Origin: Akkermansia sp.
Lineage (GTDB): Bacteria; Verrucomicrobiota; Verrucomicrobiia; Verrucomicrobiales; Akkermansiaceae
Reading direction: 5' to 3'
Length of the DNA: 64,000 nt
NCBI GenBank assembly: GCA_017517805.1
Contig: JAFWYD010000063.1
Span: 1-64,000, forward strand
Under the pieces are notes generated by a model, which saw only the letters and a program-made list of their open reading frames with translations, was not told where the DNA came from and did no database searches. Shown in pieces: positions 27,214 to 35,090 of this stretch (position 1 is its first letter; each line of letters starts with the position of its first letter). The position numbers were made by a program, and so were the translations under genes.

Positions 27214-27285
27214 GTCCCCATCGTCTAGGGGTTAGGACATATGATTCTCAGTCATAGAACCGCGGTTCGAATCCGCGTGGGGATG
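27214..27285 (+). tRNA. tRNA-Glu (anticodon CTC)
   Basis: 72-nt cloverleaf: acceptor GTCCCCA/TGGGGAT with a terminal G-T pair, D-arm TCTAGGGGTTAGGA, anticodon stem TATGA/TCATA enclosing TTCTCAG (CTC at 27247-27249), T-arm CGCGGTTCGAATCCGCG. CCA not encoded. Confidence 0.95.
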
Positions 27286-27289
27286 CTCA

Positions 27290-27317
27290 GAAGCCCGAGG
27301 TTAAGCCCTCGGGCTTC
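27290..27317 (+). terminator. Terminator after tRNA-Glu
   Basis: 11-bp perfect stem (GAAGCCCGAGG / CCTCGGGCTTC) with a 6-nt loop, followed by TTGTTT. Confidence 0.85.
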
Positions 27318-27340
27318 TTGTTTCTACGGAAGCCACAGCT

Positions 27341-27832
27341 ATGAAGATACGTCCAGTCACCCCGGGTGATGCACCTGCGATTGCCTCTATATACAACTAC
27401 TATGTGCAGGAAACGGTGATTTCGTTTGAAACGGAGCCGCTGGGGATGGAGGAGATGCGCCGGCGTATTGGTGCAATAGCTGCAGAGTATCCGTATCTGG
27501 TGTGTGTGGATGCTCAGGGGGTGGTGCAGGGCTATGCGTGTGCGCACCGCTGGAAGGAGCGAGCGGCTTACCGCCACACCTGGGAGATTTCTATTTACCT
27601 GCACCCGGAAAAGCGGGGGCAGGGGCTGGGCAATTTGTTGATGCAGGAGTTGCTGCTTCGTTGTCGTGCTGCCGGGTGCCGGGTGCTCATAGCCTGCATC
27701 ACGGAGGGCAATGAGGCGAGCCTCGCATTTCACCGCAAGTGGGGATTCCGCAAGGTTTCGCATTTCCCTCAGGTGGGGTGCAAGGGCGGTCGCTTGCTCG
27801 ATGTGGTGGATATGTGCCTGCTGTTGCAATAA
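27341..27832 (+). CDS. GNAT family N-acetyltransferase (phosphinothricin acetyltransferase-like)
   Basis: 163 residues with an acetyl-CoA-binding GNAT fold. IRPVTPGDAPAIASIYNYYV at the N-terminus and SFETEPLGMEEM resemble the Pat/YncA group, which acetylates phosphinothricin, methionine sulfoximine or similar amino acids. The pyrophosphate-binding motif is RGQGLGNLL, and NEASLAFHRKWGFRKV is the typical C-terminal part. It follows the tRNA-Glu terminator and is convergent with fabI. The substrate cannot be read from sequence. Confidence 0.85.
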   Translation: MKIRPVTPGDAPAIASIYNYYVQETVISFETEPLGMEEMRRRIGAIAAEYPYLVCVDAQGVVQGYACAHRWKERAAYRHTWEISIYLHPEKRGQGLGNLLMQELLLRCRAAGCRVLIACITEGNEASLAFHRKWGFRKVSHFPQVGCKGGRLLDVVDMCLLLQ

Positions 27833-27837
27833 AAAAA

Positions 27838-27860
27838 CAGCCCCGGCGAAACCGGGGCTG
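27838..27860 (-). terminator. Terminator after fabI
   Basis: 9-bp perfect stem (CAGCCCCGG / CCGGGGCTG) with a 5-nt loop. On the minus strand it is followed by TTTTTTT, so it mainly ends fabI; it may also serve the convergent acetyltransferase gene. Confidence 0.85.
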
Positions 27861-27888
27861 CTGGTGAGTTGAAATGGCGGGGTGGCCG

Positions 27889-28683
27889 TTACATGCCGAC
27901 GATTTCGTAGCCGCCGTCGACGTAGAGCACCTGGCCGGTCATGGATGCTGCGCCATCGCTGGCAAGGTAAGTGGCGGTGGCACCGAGCTCTTCGAGCGTG
28001 CAGGAGCGCTGCAGAGGGCTCTTTTCTTCGTATACCTTGAACATGCCGGTGAAACCGGACACGCCACGCGCTGCCAGGGTCTGCACCGGACCGGCAGAAA
28101 TGCAGTTCACGCGGATGGGTGCTTCGCGGCGGCCCAGGTCATAGGCGAGGTACTTGCAGCAGGTTTCCAGCGCTGCCTTGGAGACTGCCATGAGGTTGTA
28201 GTTCGGCACAACCTTCTGGCTGGCATAGTAGGTGAGGGCGGTGATGGAGCCGCCCTTGACCATGTAGGGAGCCACCGCGCGGGAAAGGGCAATGAGTGAA
28301 TAGGCTGATACCTGCAGGGAAAGGTTCCAGGCATCGCGCGGAATGTCGGAGAAGTGGCCCTCCAAGGTGCCGGGGGCTTTCGGCGCAAAGGCTATGGCAT
28401 GCAGCAGCATGTCTACATGGTCGGTGTGTTCACCCACGAAGGTGAAGAAATCGGCAATGGACTGGTCATCGGTCACATCCAGCGAGCAGACGGGGGTGTC
28501 TTCTCCAAAGTGCTCCTTCACCAGTTTGATGACACCGTCCTTGAGGCGTTCACCCTGGTAGTTGAAAATGAGCTTGGCACCGGCGGCGTGCCAGGCTTTG
28601 GCAATGCCGAATGCGATACTGCGGTGGTTGGCAACGCCGGTCACGATACCGACTTTTCCTTCTAAGGGCTTTTCGAGTGACAT
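27889..28683 (-). CDS. fabI: Enoyl-[acyl-carrier-protein] reductase (FabI)
   Basis: NADH-dependent last reduction of each fatty acid elongation cycle. The FabI-type Rossmann start is GIVTGVANHRSIAFGIAKA. The catalytic pair is Tyr162 and Lys169 (YNLMAVSK, as YxxxxxxK), with the additional active-site Tyr at 152/153, and ISAGPVQTLAARGV follows in the substrate loop. 264 residues, normal; the usual target of triclosan-type inhibitors. It starts 24 bp after a YbjN-like gene and shares its promoter; a MarR-family gene lies just upstream. Confidence 0.96.
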   Translation of the reverse strand: MSLEKPLEGKVGIVTGVANHRSIAFGIAKAWHAAGAKLIFNYQGERLKDGVIKLVKEHFGEDTPVCSLDVTDDQSIADFFTFVGEHTDHVDMLLHAIAFAPKAPGTLEGHFSDIPRDAWNLSLQVSAYSLIALSRAVAPYMVKGGSITALTYYASQKVVPNYNLMAVSKAALETCCKYLAYDLGRREAPIRVNCISAGPVQTLAARGVSGFTGMFKVYEEKSPLQRSCTLEELGATATYLASDGAASMTGQVLYVDGGYEIVGM

Positions 28684-28707
28684 AATGTGTGTGTTATGTG
28701 TTATGGT

Positions 28708-29163
28708 TTAGTAAAGGGGGAATTCCTGCATGATGATGCGGGGGTAGGTGTGTGCCATGCCGATACCCACGTTTTCCATGTGCTTGATCTGGGCGCGGAT
28801 AACTTCATCGCTGATATTCTTATCCGTTACCACATACTTGAGACGGTAGTACACGAGGCCGCTGTCCATATCGATGAGAAGCTGCCCTTCCGGCAGGTTC
28901 GCATTCAGGGTAAGCAGAAGCATGCTGACTTCTGCGCGGTCTGCGGGGGCAATACGGTAGGCAAAGTTGACATCAAACACAAGGCTGCTCGGCTCCTTCA
29001 GCTCGGTGAACATGAAGGAACAGGGAATCTCGGTGTTTGTGACGGGAACGTAGGCTAACCCGATTTTTTCGTTTTCTGCGCCCATGGTAATCCAGTGGTA
29101 GGATTCACCCAGGCTGATGAGGTGCTGGCTTACTTGTGCCAGGAGATTCGGTTGGTTCGACAT
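28708..29163 (-). CDS. YbjN domain-like hypothetical protein
   Basis: 151 residues, no signal peptide or membrane segment. Alternating strand/helix pattern with SLVFDVNFAYRIAPADRAEVSMLLLTLNANLPEGQLLIDMDSGLVYYRLKY in sections resembles the YbjN/type III secretion chaperone-like fold; function unknown in this group. It has its own promoter with a 20-bp palindrome on the -35 box and a leader of roughly 95 nt, and is co-transcribed with fabI 24 bp downstream. Confidence 0.6.
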   Translation of the reverse strand: MSNQPNLLAQVSQHLISLGESYHWITMGAENEKIGLAYVPVTNTEIPCSFMFTELKEPSSLVFDVNFAYRIAPADRAEVSMLLLTLNANLPEGQLLIDMDSGLVYYRLKYVVTDKNISDEVIRAQIKHMENVGIGMAHTYPRIIMQEFPLY

Positions 29164-29264
29164 ATGAAGGTGGTTCTGGTGTTCGCGGAATGCGTGTGCC
29201 GGGGCTGAGACGAGCTGCCGTACAGAGAGGGAGGCCTCTGACTCCCGCGCATTGTCTGAGTAAC

Positions 29265-29293
29265 ATAGTACACATGAGCTTGAGCGAAGTCAA
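29265..29293 (-). promoter_or_regulatory. Promoter for the YbjN-like/fabI operon
   Basis: Minus strand TTGACT, 17 bp, TACTAT. Predicted start near 29258, giving a leader of about 95 nt, which is long for this window. Confidence 0.7.
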
Positions 29294-29296
29294 GCT
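29277..29296. promoter_or_regulatory. Palindromic operator candidate over the fabI-operon -35 box
   Basis: AGCTTGA, 6 nt, TCAAGCT: 7-bp perfect inverted repeat. It covers the whole -35 hexamer and part of the spacer. The size and symmetry fit a winged-helix dimer, and the adjacent upstream gene encodes a MarR-family regulator. FabT, a MarR-family repressor of fatty acid genes in streptococci, also binds a TTGA...TCAA-type palindrome. Control of fabI by this MarR protein is an inference. Confidence 0.5.
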
Positions 29297-29338
29297 TTTG
29301 TGTGCAAAACTACCCGCATAGGGCTGTTCTTTGCAGGA

Positions 29339-29791
29339 TTATGCCTGCATTTTTTTCACGATGCTCGCCAGAGTCGACAATTCTTCCGGCGTGAGGCGTG
29401 CTGCGCGTTCGTCTATCACCTGGTGGAAGTGCGCGTACACGGACTCAAAAATCGAGAGCCCTTTTTCGGTCAGGGTGATGCAGACTGCCCGCCGGTCATT
29501 CGGATTCGGCGTGCGTTGGAAATACCCTTTGCTGACCAGGACCTCGACGAGAAGAGAGGTCGCTGGAACCGTCATCTGCATACGCTGGGCCAGGCTTTTG
29601 AGCGATACGCCTTCTGGTACTTCCTCCAGCATGAGTTTGAGCTGGGAGATGGCAGACCCCTGGCGCACAGTGAGCCCCAGCATCTGTTTCTTATCGGTGT
29701 CTTTGATGGCTTTGATACTGTCTCTCCGCAAGTCATCCATTATCTCAAGCAAACCACGAAATAACAAATGGGGAGGTTTATTGTTCGTCAT
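29339..29791 (-). CDS. MarR family transcriptional regulator
   Basis: 150-residue winged helix-turn-helix protein. The DNA-binding part is SLKSLAQRMQMTVPATSLLVEVLVSKGYFQRTPNPNDRR in sections, ending in the wing motif NPNDRRAVCITLTEKG characteristic of MarR. Helices at both ends would form the dimer. It lies upstream of and co-directional with the YbjN-like/fabI pair, with its own leaderless promoter. It is a candidate regulator of fabI; the ligand is unknown. Confidence 0.9.
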   Translation of the reverse strand: MTNNKPPHLLFRGLLEIMDDLRRDSIKAIKDTDKKQMLGLTVRQGSAISQLKLMLEEVPEGVSLKSLAQRMQMTVPATSLLVEVLVSKGYFQRTPNPNDRRAVCITLTEKGLSIFESVYAHFHQVIDERAARLTPEELSTLASIVKKMQA

Positions 29792-29797
29792 AGGTTC

Positions 29798-29826
29798 ATG
29801 ATAATGCTAGGGTTGTGCCATGGCAA
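29798..29826 (-). promoter_or_regulatory. Promoter for marR-like gene, leaderless
   Basis: Minus strand TTGCCA, 17 bp, TATCAT, then 6 bp to the ATG at 29791, so the predicted first transcribed base is the A of the ATG. Confidence 0.65.
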
Positions 29827-29924
29827 GAATAAAATTTGAACGGAATGATTTTTTTTTGTTAGGGGAAAACGGCCTTGAATGCGAGATGCCCGGGAAGCCT
29901 AGAAAAATGCGGGAGAAAACCGCC

Positions 29925-29953
29925 TTGCAATCCGTTTGGAAAAGGAGTAGAAT
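29925..29953 (+). promoter_or_regulatory. Promoter for pyrE
   Basis: TTGCAA, 17 bp, TAGAAT, 10 bp before the pyrE ATG. The only Shine-Dalgarno-like sequence (AGGTGG) sits inside these 10 bp and would be at the very 5' end of the mRNA or partly outside it. Confidence 0.55.
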
Positions 29954-29963
29954 AGGTGGCGTT

Positions 29964-30530
29964 ATGACAGATGCAAAGAAAGAACTTCTGAATATCCTGC
30001 TTGCCAAATCCATCAAGACCGGGCATTTCATCCTGGCTTCTGGCAAGGAAAGTGATTTATACTGCGATTGCCGGGTCACGGCGCTGGATGCCCGCGGGGC
30101 GAACCTGATTGGCCAGGTGGGCTGGGAGCTGGTGCAGGAGGAAATCCTGCCTCAATTCCCCAGGGTGACCTCCATTGGCGGCATGACCATGGGGGCAGAC
30201 CCGATTTCGCTGGCCATCGGTATGTATTCGGTGGAGGGTGAAGAACCGCTGAAGGTGTTCACCGTACGCAAGGAAGCCAAGGACCACGGTCGCGGCAAGC
30301 GCATCGAGGGTAATTTTGAGGCCGGGCAGGAAGTCATCGTGGTGGACGATGTGATTACCACCGGTGGCTCTACGCTGAAAGCAATTGATGCGATTGAGGC
30401 AGAGGGGGGCAAGGTCGTGGCTGCCCTGGTGCTGGTGGACCGCCAGGAGGGTGGTCGCGAGGCGATTGAGAGCCGCGGTATTCCGGTGTTCCCGATGTTT
30501 ACGCGCGCCACTATCTTTGGCGATAAGTAA
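29964..30530 (+). CDS. pyrE: Orotate phosphoribosyltransferase
   Basis: Makes orotidine 5'-monophosphate from orotate and PRPP. TGHFILASGKESDLYCDCR at the N-terminus, RKEAKDHGRGKRIEG (catalytic loop) and the PRPP motif VIVVDDVITTGGST identify PyrE. The ATG at 29964 gives 188 residues; the upstream extension to 29820 has no family similarity and lies before the promoter. Six bases separate it from nagZ. Confidence 0.95.
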   Translation: MTDAKKELLNILLAKSIKTGHFILASGKESDLYCDCRVTALDARGANLIGQVGWELVQEEILPQFPRVTSIGGMTMGADPISLAIGMYSVEGEEPLKVFTVRKEAKDHGRGKRIEGNFEAGQEVIVVDDVITTGGSTLKAIDAIEAEGGKVVAALVLVDRQEGGREAIESRGIPVFPMFTRATIFGDK

Positions 30531-30544
30531 AGCGGTTGAAAGTG

Positions 30545-31603
30545 ATGCTGCCGGTGATTGCAGGGGTGGAGGGCTGTGTGCTCAGCGAGCGCGAGCGCGA
30601 GCTGTTTACCCGTCTGCAGCCGGCGGGTTACATCCTTTTTACCCGCAACATCGCGGACTATGAGTTTGCCCGGGAGCTCACCGATGAACTGCGCCGCCTG
30701 ACCACCGGGCCGGATGAACCCATCATTGCCATCGACCAGGAAGGAGGCCGCGTGGTGCGCACGGCGGAAATCGGCGTGGCTCTGCCGTCTGCCGCAGCCC
30801 TGGCCCGGGCCGGGAGCAGTCACCTGATTCGCCAGGCGGCGCTGTACAATGCCAGTTGCCTGCACACACTCGGGGTCAATACCAACTTTGCACCAGTGCT
30901 GGACCTGGCTTCGCCGCATGCCAATGCCTTGCCCAGCCGCTGCTGGGGAAGCGGTACGCAGGAGGTCATCTCGCATGCCGGGGTGTGGAACCGCACGACA
31001 CTCAGCCGCGGGATTCACACCTGCGGCAAGCATTTTCCCGGGATGGGCGCGGCAGAGTGCGACCCGCACCACGATTTGCCCGTGCTGCATGGAACCCGCG
31101 AATCGTTCCTGGCAGAGGCTGCCATGCCTTTCACCGCGTTGATGCCCGAGCTGCCTTCGCTGATGGTAGCGCACCTGCTTATACCGGAGATTGATGCCAC
31201 ATACCCGACTTCTCTTTCCCCGGCACTGGTGCAGGGATTCCTGCGCGACCAGCTGGGCTATGAGGGGGTTGTCTTTACCGATGATTTATGCATGGGGTCC
31301 ATTGCAAAGCGGTACAGCCCGGCAGAATCCGCGGAGCTTGCCTGGCGTGCCGGGTGCGACCTGCCGTTGGTGTGCCACGGTGCCGTGGAGTATCTGAGTG
31401 GGGTGGCCGCTGCCTACGCGAATCTCCCGGCGGCGATGAAGGAAGCGCTGGAGCTGCGGGTGGAGCGTTTCCGGCTTCATATTTCCACCCCTCGCCCCAT
31501 GAGCTTTATCGAGTGGAATGACTATTTGAAAAACGTGGCGGCGTTCACCGCCTCTGTGGCTGAGGTGAACGCCGCTCCTGGTTCGCCGGTGCAGGGGTAT
31601 TAA
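30545..31603 (+). CDS. nagZ: Beta-N-acetylhexosaminidase, GH3 family (NagZ-like)
   Basis: Cytoplasmic GH3 enzyme that removes GlcNAc from anhydro-muropeptides in peptidoglycan recycling. Family features: GYILFTRNI, IAIDQEGGRVVR, the catalytic loop KHFPGMGAAECDPHHDLP (Asp-x-His general acid/base dyad), and nucleophile Asp in VVFTDDLCMGSI. KHFPGHG is the common form; Met replaces the second His here. About 352 residues. Start uncertain between ATG 30545 and TTG 30536. Follows pyrE closely, so probably co-transcribed. Confidence 0.88.
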   Translation: MLPVIAGVEGCVLSERERELFTRLQPAGYILFTRNIADYEFARELTDELRRLTTGPDEPIIAIDQEGGRVVRTAEIGVALPSAAALARAGSSHLIRQAALYNASCLHTLGVNTNFAPVLDLASPHANALPSRCWGSGTQEVISHAGVWNRTTLSRGIHTCGKHFPGMGAAECDPHHDLPVLHGTRESFLAEAAMPFTALMPELPSLMVAHLLIPEIDATYPTSLSPALVQGFLRDQLGYEGVVFTDDLCMGSIAKRYSPAESAELAWRAGCDLPLVCHGAVEYLSGVAAAYANLPAAMKEALELRVERFRLHISTPRPMSFIEWNDYLKNVAAFTASVAEVNAAPGSPVQGY

Positions 31604-31622
31604 CCTGGCTTTTCCCGGTCTG

Positions 31623-32864
31623 TTAATTTTTCTCAGGGGTGCCTAATTCTGCAGCGGTTTTGGCACCAGCCAGTTTCAGGAGGTGCGAGACATTGTAGTC
31701 TTTCGTGTAGGTTCGTCTGGTGGCATTGCCATGCTTGGTTGTCTTGGGATTCTTCAGGCATTTGTCAGCTTTGGCCTTGAGCCTGGCAAGCTCCTTCTTA
31801 TAACTGGAAGCCGGGGCGGTGACGGGGTTGGAGTCTTTCATCGCCTTATCCAGTACGGTTTCGCCCTTCCAGATATAGTTCAGGTCAGCGTTGGCCTTAA
31901 TCAGCACATCCATGGAGAGGAGATCCTTGTTGCGGGTTGCCATGAGGAGAGCCGTATCGCCAATCATCTCCTTGCGGAACTTGCCCTCGATGATATACCT
32001 GTTCTCAATGGTCGCGTTCGGGTCAACACCCTGTGAAAGCAGGAACTCTATAGCCTTGTGTCCACCCGTGCAGGCGCATTCCATAATCCACGTGGCTCCC
32101 CAGTCTCCAATGCCTTTGAAATGGGCTCCCCTGTTCTGGAGATACTGAAGCATCCGCGCGCCTTCCTTCGGGTTTCCCTTGGACATTTCGCTGAAGGTGC
32201 GCTGGATCAGGTGCTCGCCGTGGTTGTTGATGGTGCAACCGTGGGCGATGAGGGTATCCAGCGTCTTGAAATCATTGTGCCGCGCCACCAGGGCAAATGC
32301 ATTCAATTCCATGCCGGAAGCATTCATCGGGAACTTGAGCTTTTCAATGAGGATGCGGGCCGTGGGGTCTGCTCCTTTCTGGAGGTATCGCTTGACGATT
32401 GCCGGTTTGTACTCAGGCGGCAGGACATACCCTGGAGCGGGTGAGGGTTTCGTCTTGATACCCGGGGGGATTTTCTCCGGGTCCAGCATGTTGCTCAGTT
32501 CGTGCGTGAGGTAGAGGTAGGCCAGCAGGGCGTGCGTGGCCTCCTCGTTGTATTTCTTCCTGATGCGCTTTATCTTACGCTCGGAATGCCCCTCCATCTT
32601 CCAGAGTTTCTCATTGGCCGATTCGCTACCCTTCTGGGCTGCAAGGGTATACCAGGTCATGGCTTCATCGTGGTCTGCCTCGACTCCATCGCCCTTGGCA
32701 TAGATGTCTCCCAGCTCCTCCATGGCAGAGGCATCCTTCTGATGGGCTTTTTTCACCAGAGCCTCCGTCCTGGGGGATGTATTGGTATATTCCCCCATAG
32801 CCATGGGGGAGAGCAGAAGCCCGATGAGCATCCCCAGCGGGGTGAGTATCCTCATGTCTTTCAT
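31623..32864 (-). CDS. Exported protein with Sel1 and ankyrin repeats
   Basis: 413 residues with a signal peptide (KDMRILTPLGMLIGLLLSPMAMG). One Sel1/TPR-like unit follows (SAMEELGDIYAKGDGVEADHDEAMTWY in sections). After a basic helical region come ankyrin-type units: NAFALVARHNDFKTLDTLIAHG, WIMECACTGGHKAIEFLLSQGVDPNA and TALLMATRNKDLLSMDVLIKANADLNY. Such proteins mediate protein-protein contacts in the envelope or on host targets; no partner is visible. Its C-terminus carries a Lys/Arg-rich stretch. Sits downstream of the glucan phosphorylase-like gene. Confidence 0.75.
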   Translation of the reverse strand: MKDMRILTPLGMLIGLLLSPMAMGEYTNTSPRTEALVKKAHQKDASAMEELGDIYAKGDGVEADHDEAMTWYTLAAQKGSESANEKLWKMEGHSERKIKRIRKKYNEEATHALLAYLYLTHELSNMLDPEKIPPGIKTKPSPAPGYVLPPEYKPAIVKRYLQKGADPTARILIEKLKFPMNASGMELNAFALVARHNDFKTLDTLIAHGCTINNHGEHLIQRTFSEMSKGNPKEGARMLQYLQNRGAHFKGIGDWGATWIMECACTGGHKAIEFLLSQGVDPNATIENRYIIEGKFRKEMIGDTALLMATRNKDLLSMDVLIKANADLNYIWKGETVLDKAMKDSNPVTAPASSYKKELARLKAKADKCLKNPKTTKHGNATRRTYTKDYNVSHLLKLAGAKTAAELGTPEKN

Positions 32865-32887
32865 ATGTAGCAGGTGCTTGAGAATGG

Positions 32888-34561
32888 TCAGCAGTTGTAC
32901 ATCTTCTTGTAGTATTCATCCGCCATGCGGTCGGAATCGAAGGCCGGGCAGATATCGTGGAGCCCGTTGAATACCAGATCCATCCACTTATCGCGGTTGT
33001 CGTAGTAGAGGGGCAGCACCTTGCTTTCGAGCACGCTGTAGAAGTTGTCGCGGTCGGAGCGGTCGCGGGCTTCGGGCGGCAGGCCGACCTTGGCTTCGGG
33101 GATGATGAAGCAATTTTCGCCATCGCGGGCGAACTCGCGTACCCAGCCATCGTTGGTGGAGATGCTGATGGAGCCGTTCATCGTGGCGCTCATGCCGGAG
33201 GTGCCGGAAGCTTCGCGGGTGACCACCGGGTTGTTCAGCCAGATATCGGAACCATTCTTGAGCAAACGGCTCAGGCCCAGTTCATAGCCGGTCAGTACGG
33301 CGCAGCGAGGGTATTTCTCACTCAGACGGTTGAGCTTGTTGAAGATATCCACCGCGGTGAAGTCGGTCGGGTAGGGCTTGCCGGCCCAGATCATCTGCAC
33401 CGGGCGGTTGGTGCGCTGTAGCATGCGCTCAAACATGACCGGATTTTCGGTGATGAGACCGGGGCGCTTGTAGGCCGCAAAACGGCGGGCCCAGACGATG
33501 GTGAGCGTGTCCTGGTCGAAGAGGTGGCCGGTCTGCTCGCCCACCACGCGGAAGAGCTCCTTCTTGAGCGCCCGTTTGCGGTGCAGGAATGCCTTCTTAT
33601 CGCGCATGGCGTAGGCTTCTGCCAGCTCAGGGTCCTGCCAGTACTCGCGGTTCTGGGCGTTGGTGACGTGGGTGATGGGGCAGATATCGCTGTATCCCTG
33701 CCACATCTGGCGCGAAACTTCGCCGTGCAGCGCCGATACACCATTGGCCATGTGCGAGAGACGCAGGGCTGCCAGGGTGTAGTTGAAGGTCTGCTCGTTC
33801 GGGTCGAGCTTGAGCATGGAGCGCACCTGGTCGAGCGAGAGCCCATCGAAGAAGGAGAAATTGGCCATGAGGTTGATATCCATCTTCTCATTGCCTGCTT
33901 CCTCCGGGGTGTGGGTGGTGAAGACAAAGCGCTTGCGGACCTCATCCACATTGCCCCCGTTGTGGGCGAGCATATTGAAGGCTGCTCCGATGGCATGAGC
34001 CTCATTCATGTGGTAGATTTCCGGCTCGACTCCGAGTTCTTCGAAGAGTCGGGCACCGCCCTGGCCCAGCACGATGTACTGGGAGATGCGCGTCATCGGG
34101 TTGGAATCATACAGACGCTGCGTGATGGAGCGAGAAACATCATCGTTTTCCGGCAGGTCTGTAGTCAGGAAGAACATGGGAGCTGTGCCGAATGTATCCG
34201 GGCGCAGGAAGTAGGCTTTCACCCAGACCGGAGCCCCGCAGATGCGGATGAGGAACTTGATGTTGTGGTCTTCCAGGAAACTGTAATCCTTGCGGAGGTA
34301 TTGCACCGCCATGGAGCCATCTTCCGCACGGATCTGGTTGTAATAGCCGTAGGACCAGAGAATGCCGACACCGACTAGATTCTGGCGCAGCGCACCGGCA
34401 GAGCGCATGTGCGAACCGGCCAGGTAGCCCAGGCCTCCGGAGTAGATTTTGAATACGTTGTCGATGGCGTATTCCATGCAGAAGTAGGCGACTGATTTGC
34501 TGTACTGGTCGTCAATTTCGTACGGGTGCGCGTATTGTGCAGGCAGGAAAGACTTACTCAT
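32888..34561 (-). CDS. Alpha-glucan phosphorylase-like protein (GT35 family), PLP lysine missing
   Basis: 557-residue GT-B protein related to short alpha-glucan phosphorylases: SVAYFCMEYAIDNVFKIYSGGLGYLAGSH in parts at the N-terminus, then HMNEAHAIG, FTTHTPEEAGNE, VWARRFAAYKRP and IWAGKPYP. In the conserved C-terminal loop the family reads EASGTSGMKxxxNG, with Lys forming the Schiff base to pyridoxal phosphate. Here it reads EASGTSGMSATMNG, with Ser at position 458. The frame is intact and the rest conserved. It may be a PLP-independent glycosyltransferase (synthase-like) or another subfamily rather than an ordinary phosphorylase. Glycogen metabolism is the likely area. Confidence 0.75.
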   Translation of the reverse strand: MSKSFLPAQYAHPYEIDDQYSKSVAYFCMEYAIDNVFKIYSGGLGYLAGSHMRSAGALRQNLVGVGILWSYGYYNQIRAEDGSMAVQYLRKDYSFLEDHNIKFLIRICGAPVWVKAYFLRPDTFGTAPMFFLTTDLPENDDVSRSITQRLYDSNPMTRISQYIVLGQGGARLFEELGVEPEIYHMNEAHAIGAAFNMLAHNGGNVDEVRKRFVFTTHTPEEAGNEKMDINLMANFSFFDGLSLDQVRSMLKLDPNEQTFNYTLAALRLSHMANGVSALHGEVSRQMWQGYSDICPITHVTNAQNREYWQDPELAEAYAMRDKKAFLHRKRALKKELFRVVGEQTGHLFDQDTLTIVWARRFAAYKRPGLITENPVMFERMLQRTNRPVQMIWAGKPYPTDFTAVDIFNKLNRLSEKYPRCAVLTGYELGLSRLLKNGSDIWLNNPVVTREASGTSGMSATMNGSISISTNDGWVREFARDGENCFIIPEAKVGLPPEARDRSDRDNFYSVLESKVLPLYYDNRDKWMDLVFNGLHDICPAFDSDRMADEYYKKMYNC

Positions 34562-34715
34562 ATGATTATTTTGTAATTTTAAAGGTGGTCATATCGGCCG
34601 GTCGGGAAATGAATATCACCGGGCGACTCTCGATGTTATACACCGAAAGAGCCATATAGGAAAGAAAAAATTGCAGTATTGACGCGGAAATTATGGCATC
34701 AATCCGGGTGCCGGC

Positions 34716-34940
34716 TCATGCCTGTTCGGCGAATCGGGGTCCGGTGCTGGCTGCGTCGATTCCTTGCACGAGTTCGAACAAGTCCTGGCTGCGTCTGGCA
34801 TCATCGCTGGCGTAGTTGAGGAACGCATCCAGCGCGGCGCAGATGAGTTCGGTGCGGGTGCCGCCCCGGCTGAGCAGCGTGTTATTGATTCTGTTGTTTT
34901 GTGCTTCTGAGCAGCGGAAAGTAATGGATTTCAGCTTCAT
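34716..34940 (-). CDS. Small ribbon-helix-helix-like protein
   Basis: 74 residues from the ATG at 34940. MKLKSITFRCS is a short basic beta strand, then helices NNRINNTLLSRG and TRTELICAALDAFLNYA; strand-helix-helix with 'R-T-E-L-I-x-x-A-L-D' is the pattern of RHH/MetJ-Arc type DNA-binding proteins. An acidic tail follows. No toxin gene is next to it. A DNA-binding or autoregulatory role is an inference. The 154-bp gap to the glucan gene (34562-34715) holds no recognised feature. Confidence 0.55.
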   Translation of the reverse strand: MKLKSITFRCSEAQNNRINNTLLSRGGTRTELICAALDAFLNYASDDARRSQDLFELVQGIDAASTGPRFAEQA

Positions 34941-35090
34941 ATTGCTGCCTATTCTAGAGCAGATCATCCTGCGGGGCGAGGATTGTTAGTCGTCATACCA
35001 CTAATGGTTGAAAGATAGGCTAATCATTGTGGGTGTGACGTTCTAATATGAATCGCCAGGCTGGCCGGAGTGCGGTATGCTGGGCCTGAT

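Noticed and set aside
27889..28683. Plain short-chain dehydrogenase instead of FabI
   Set aside because: Tyr162-x6-Lys169 spacing and the GVANHRSIAFGIA nucleotide loop are FabI-specific; classical SDRs have YxxxK.
34716..34940. Toxin-antitoxin pair
   Set aside because: The small protein has an RHH-like pattern, but no neighbouring short toxin-like ORF was found on either side.
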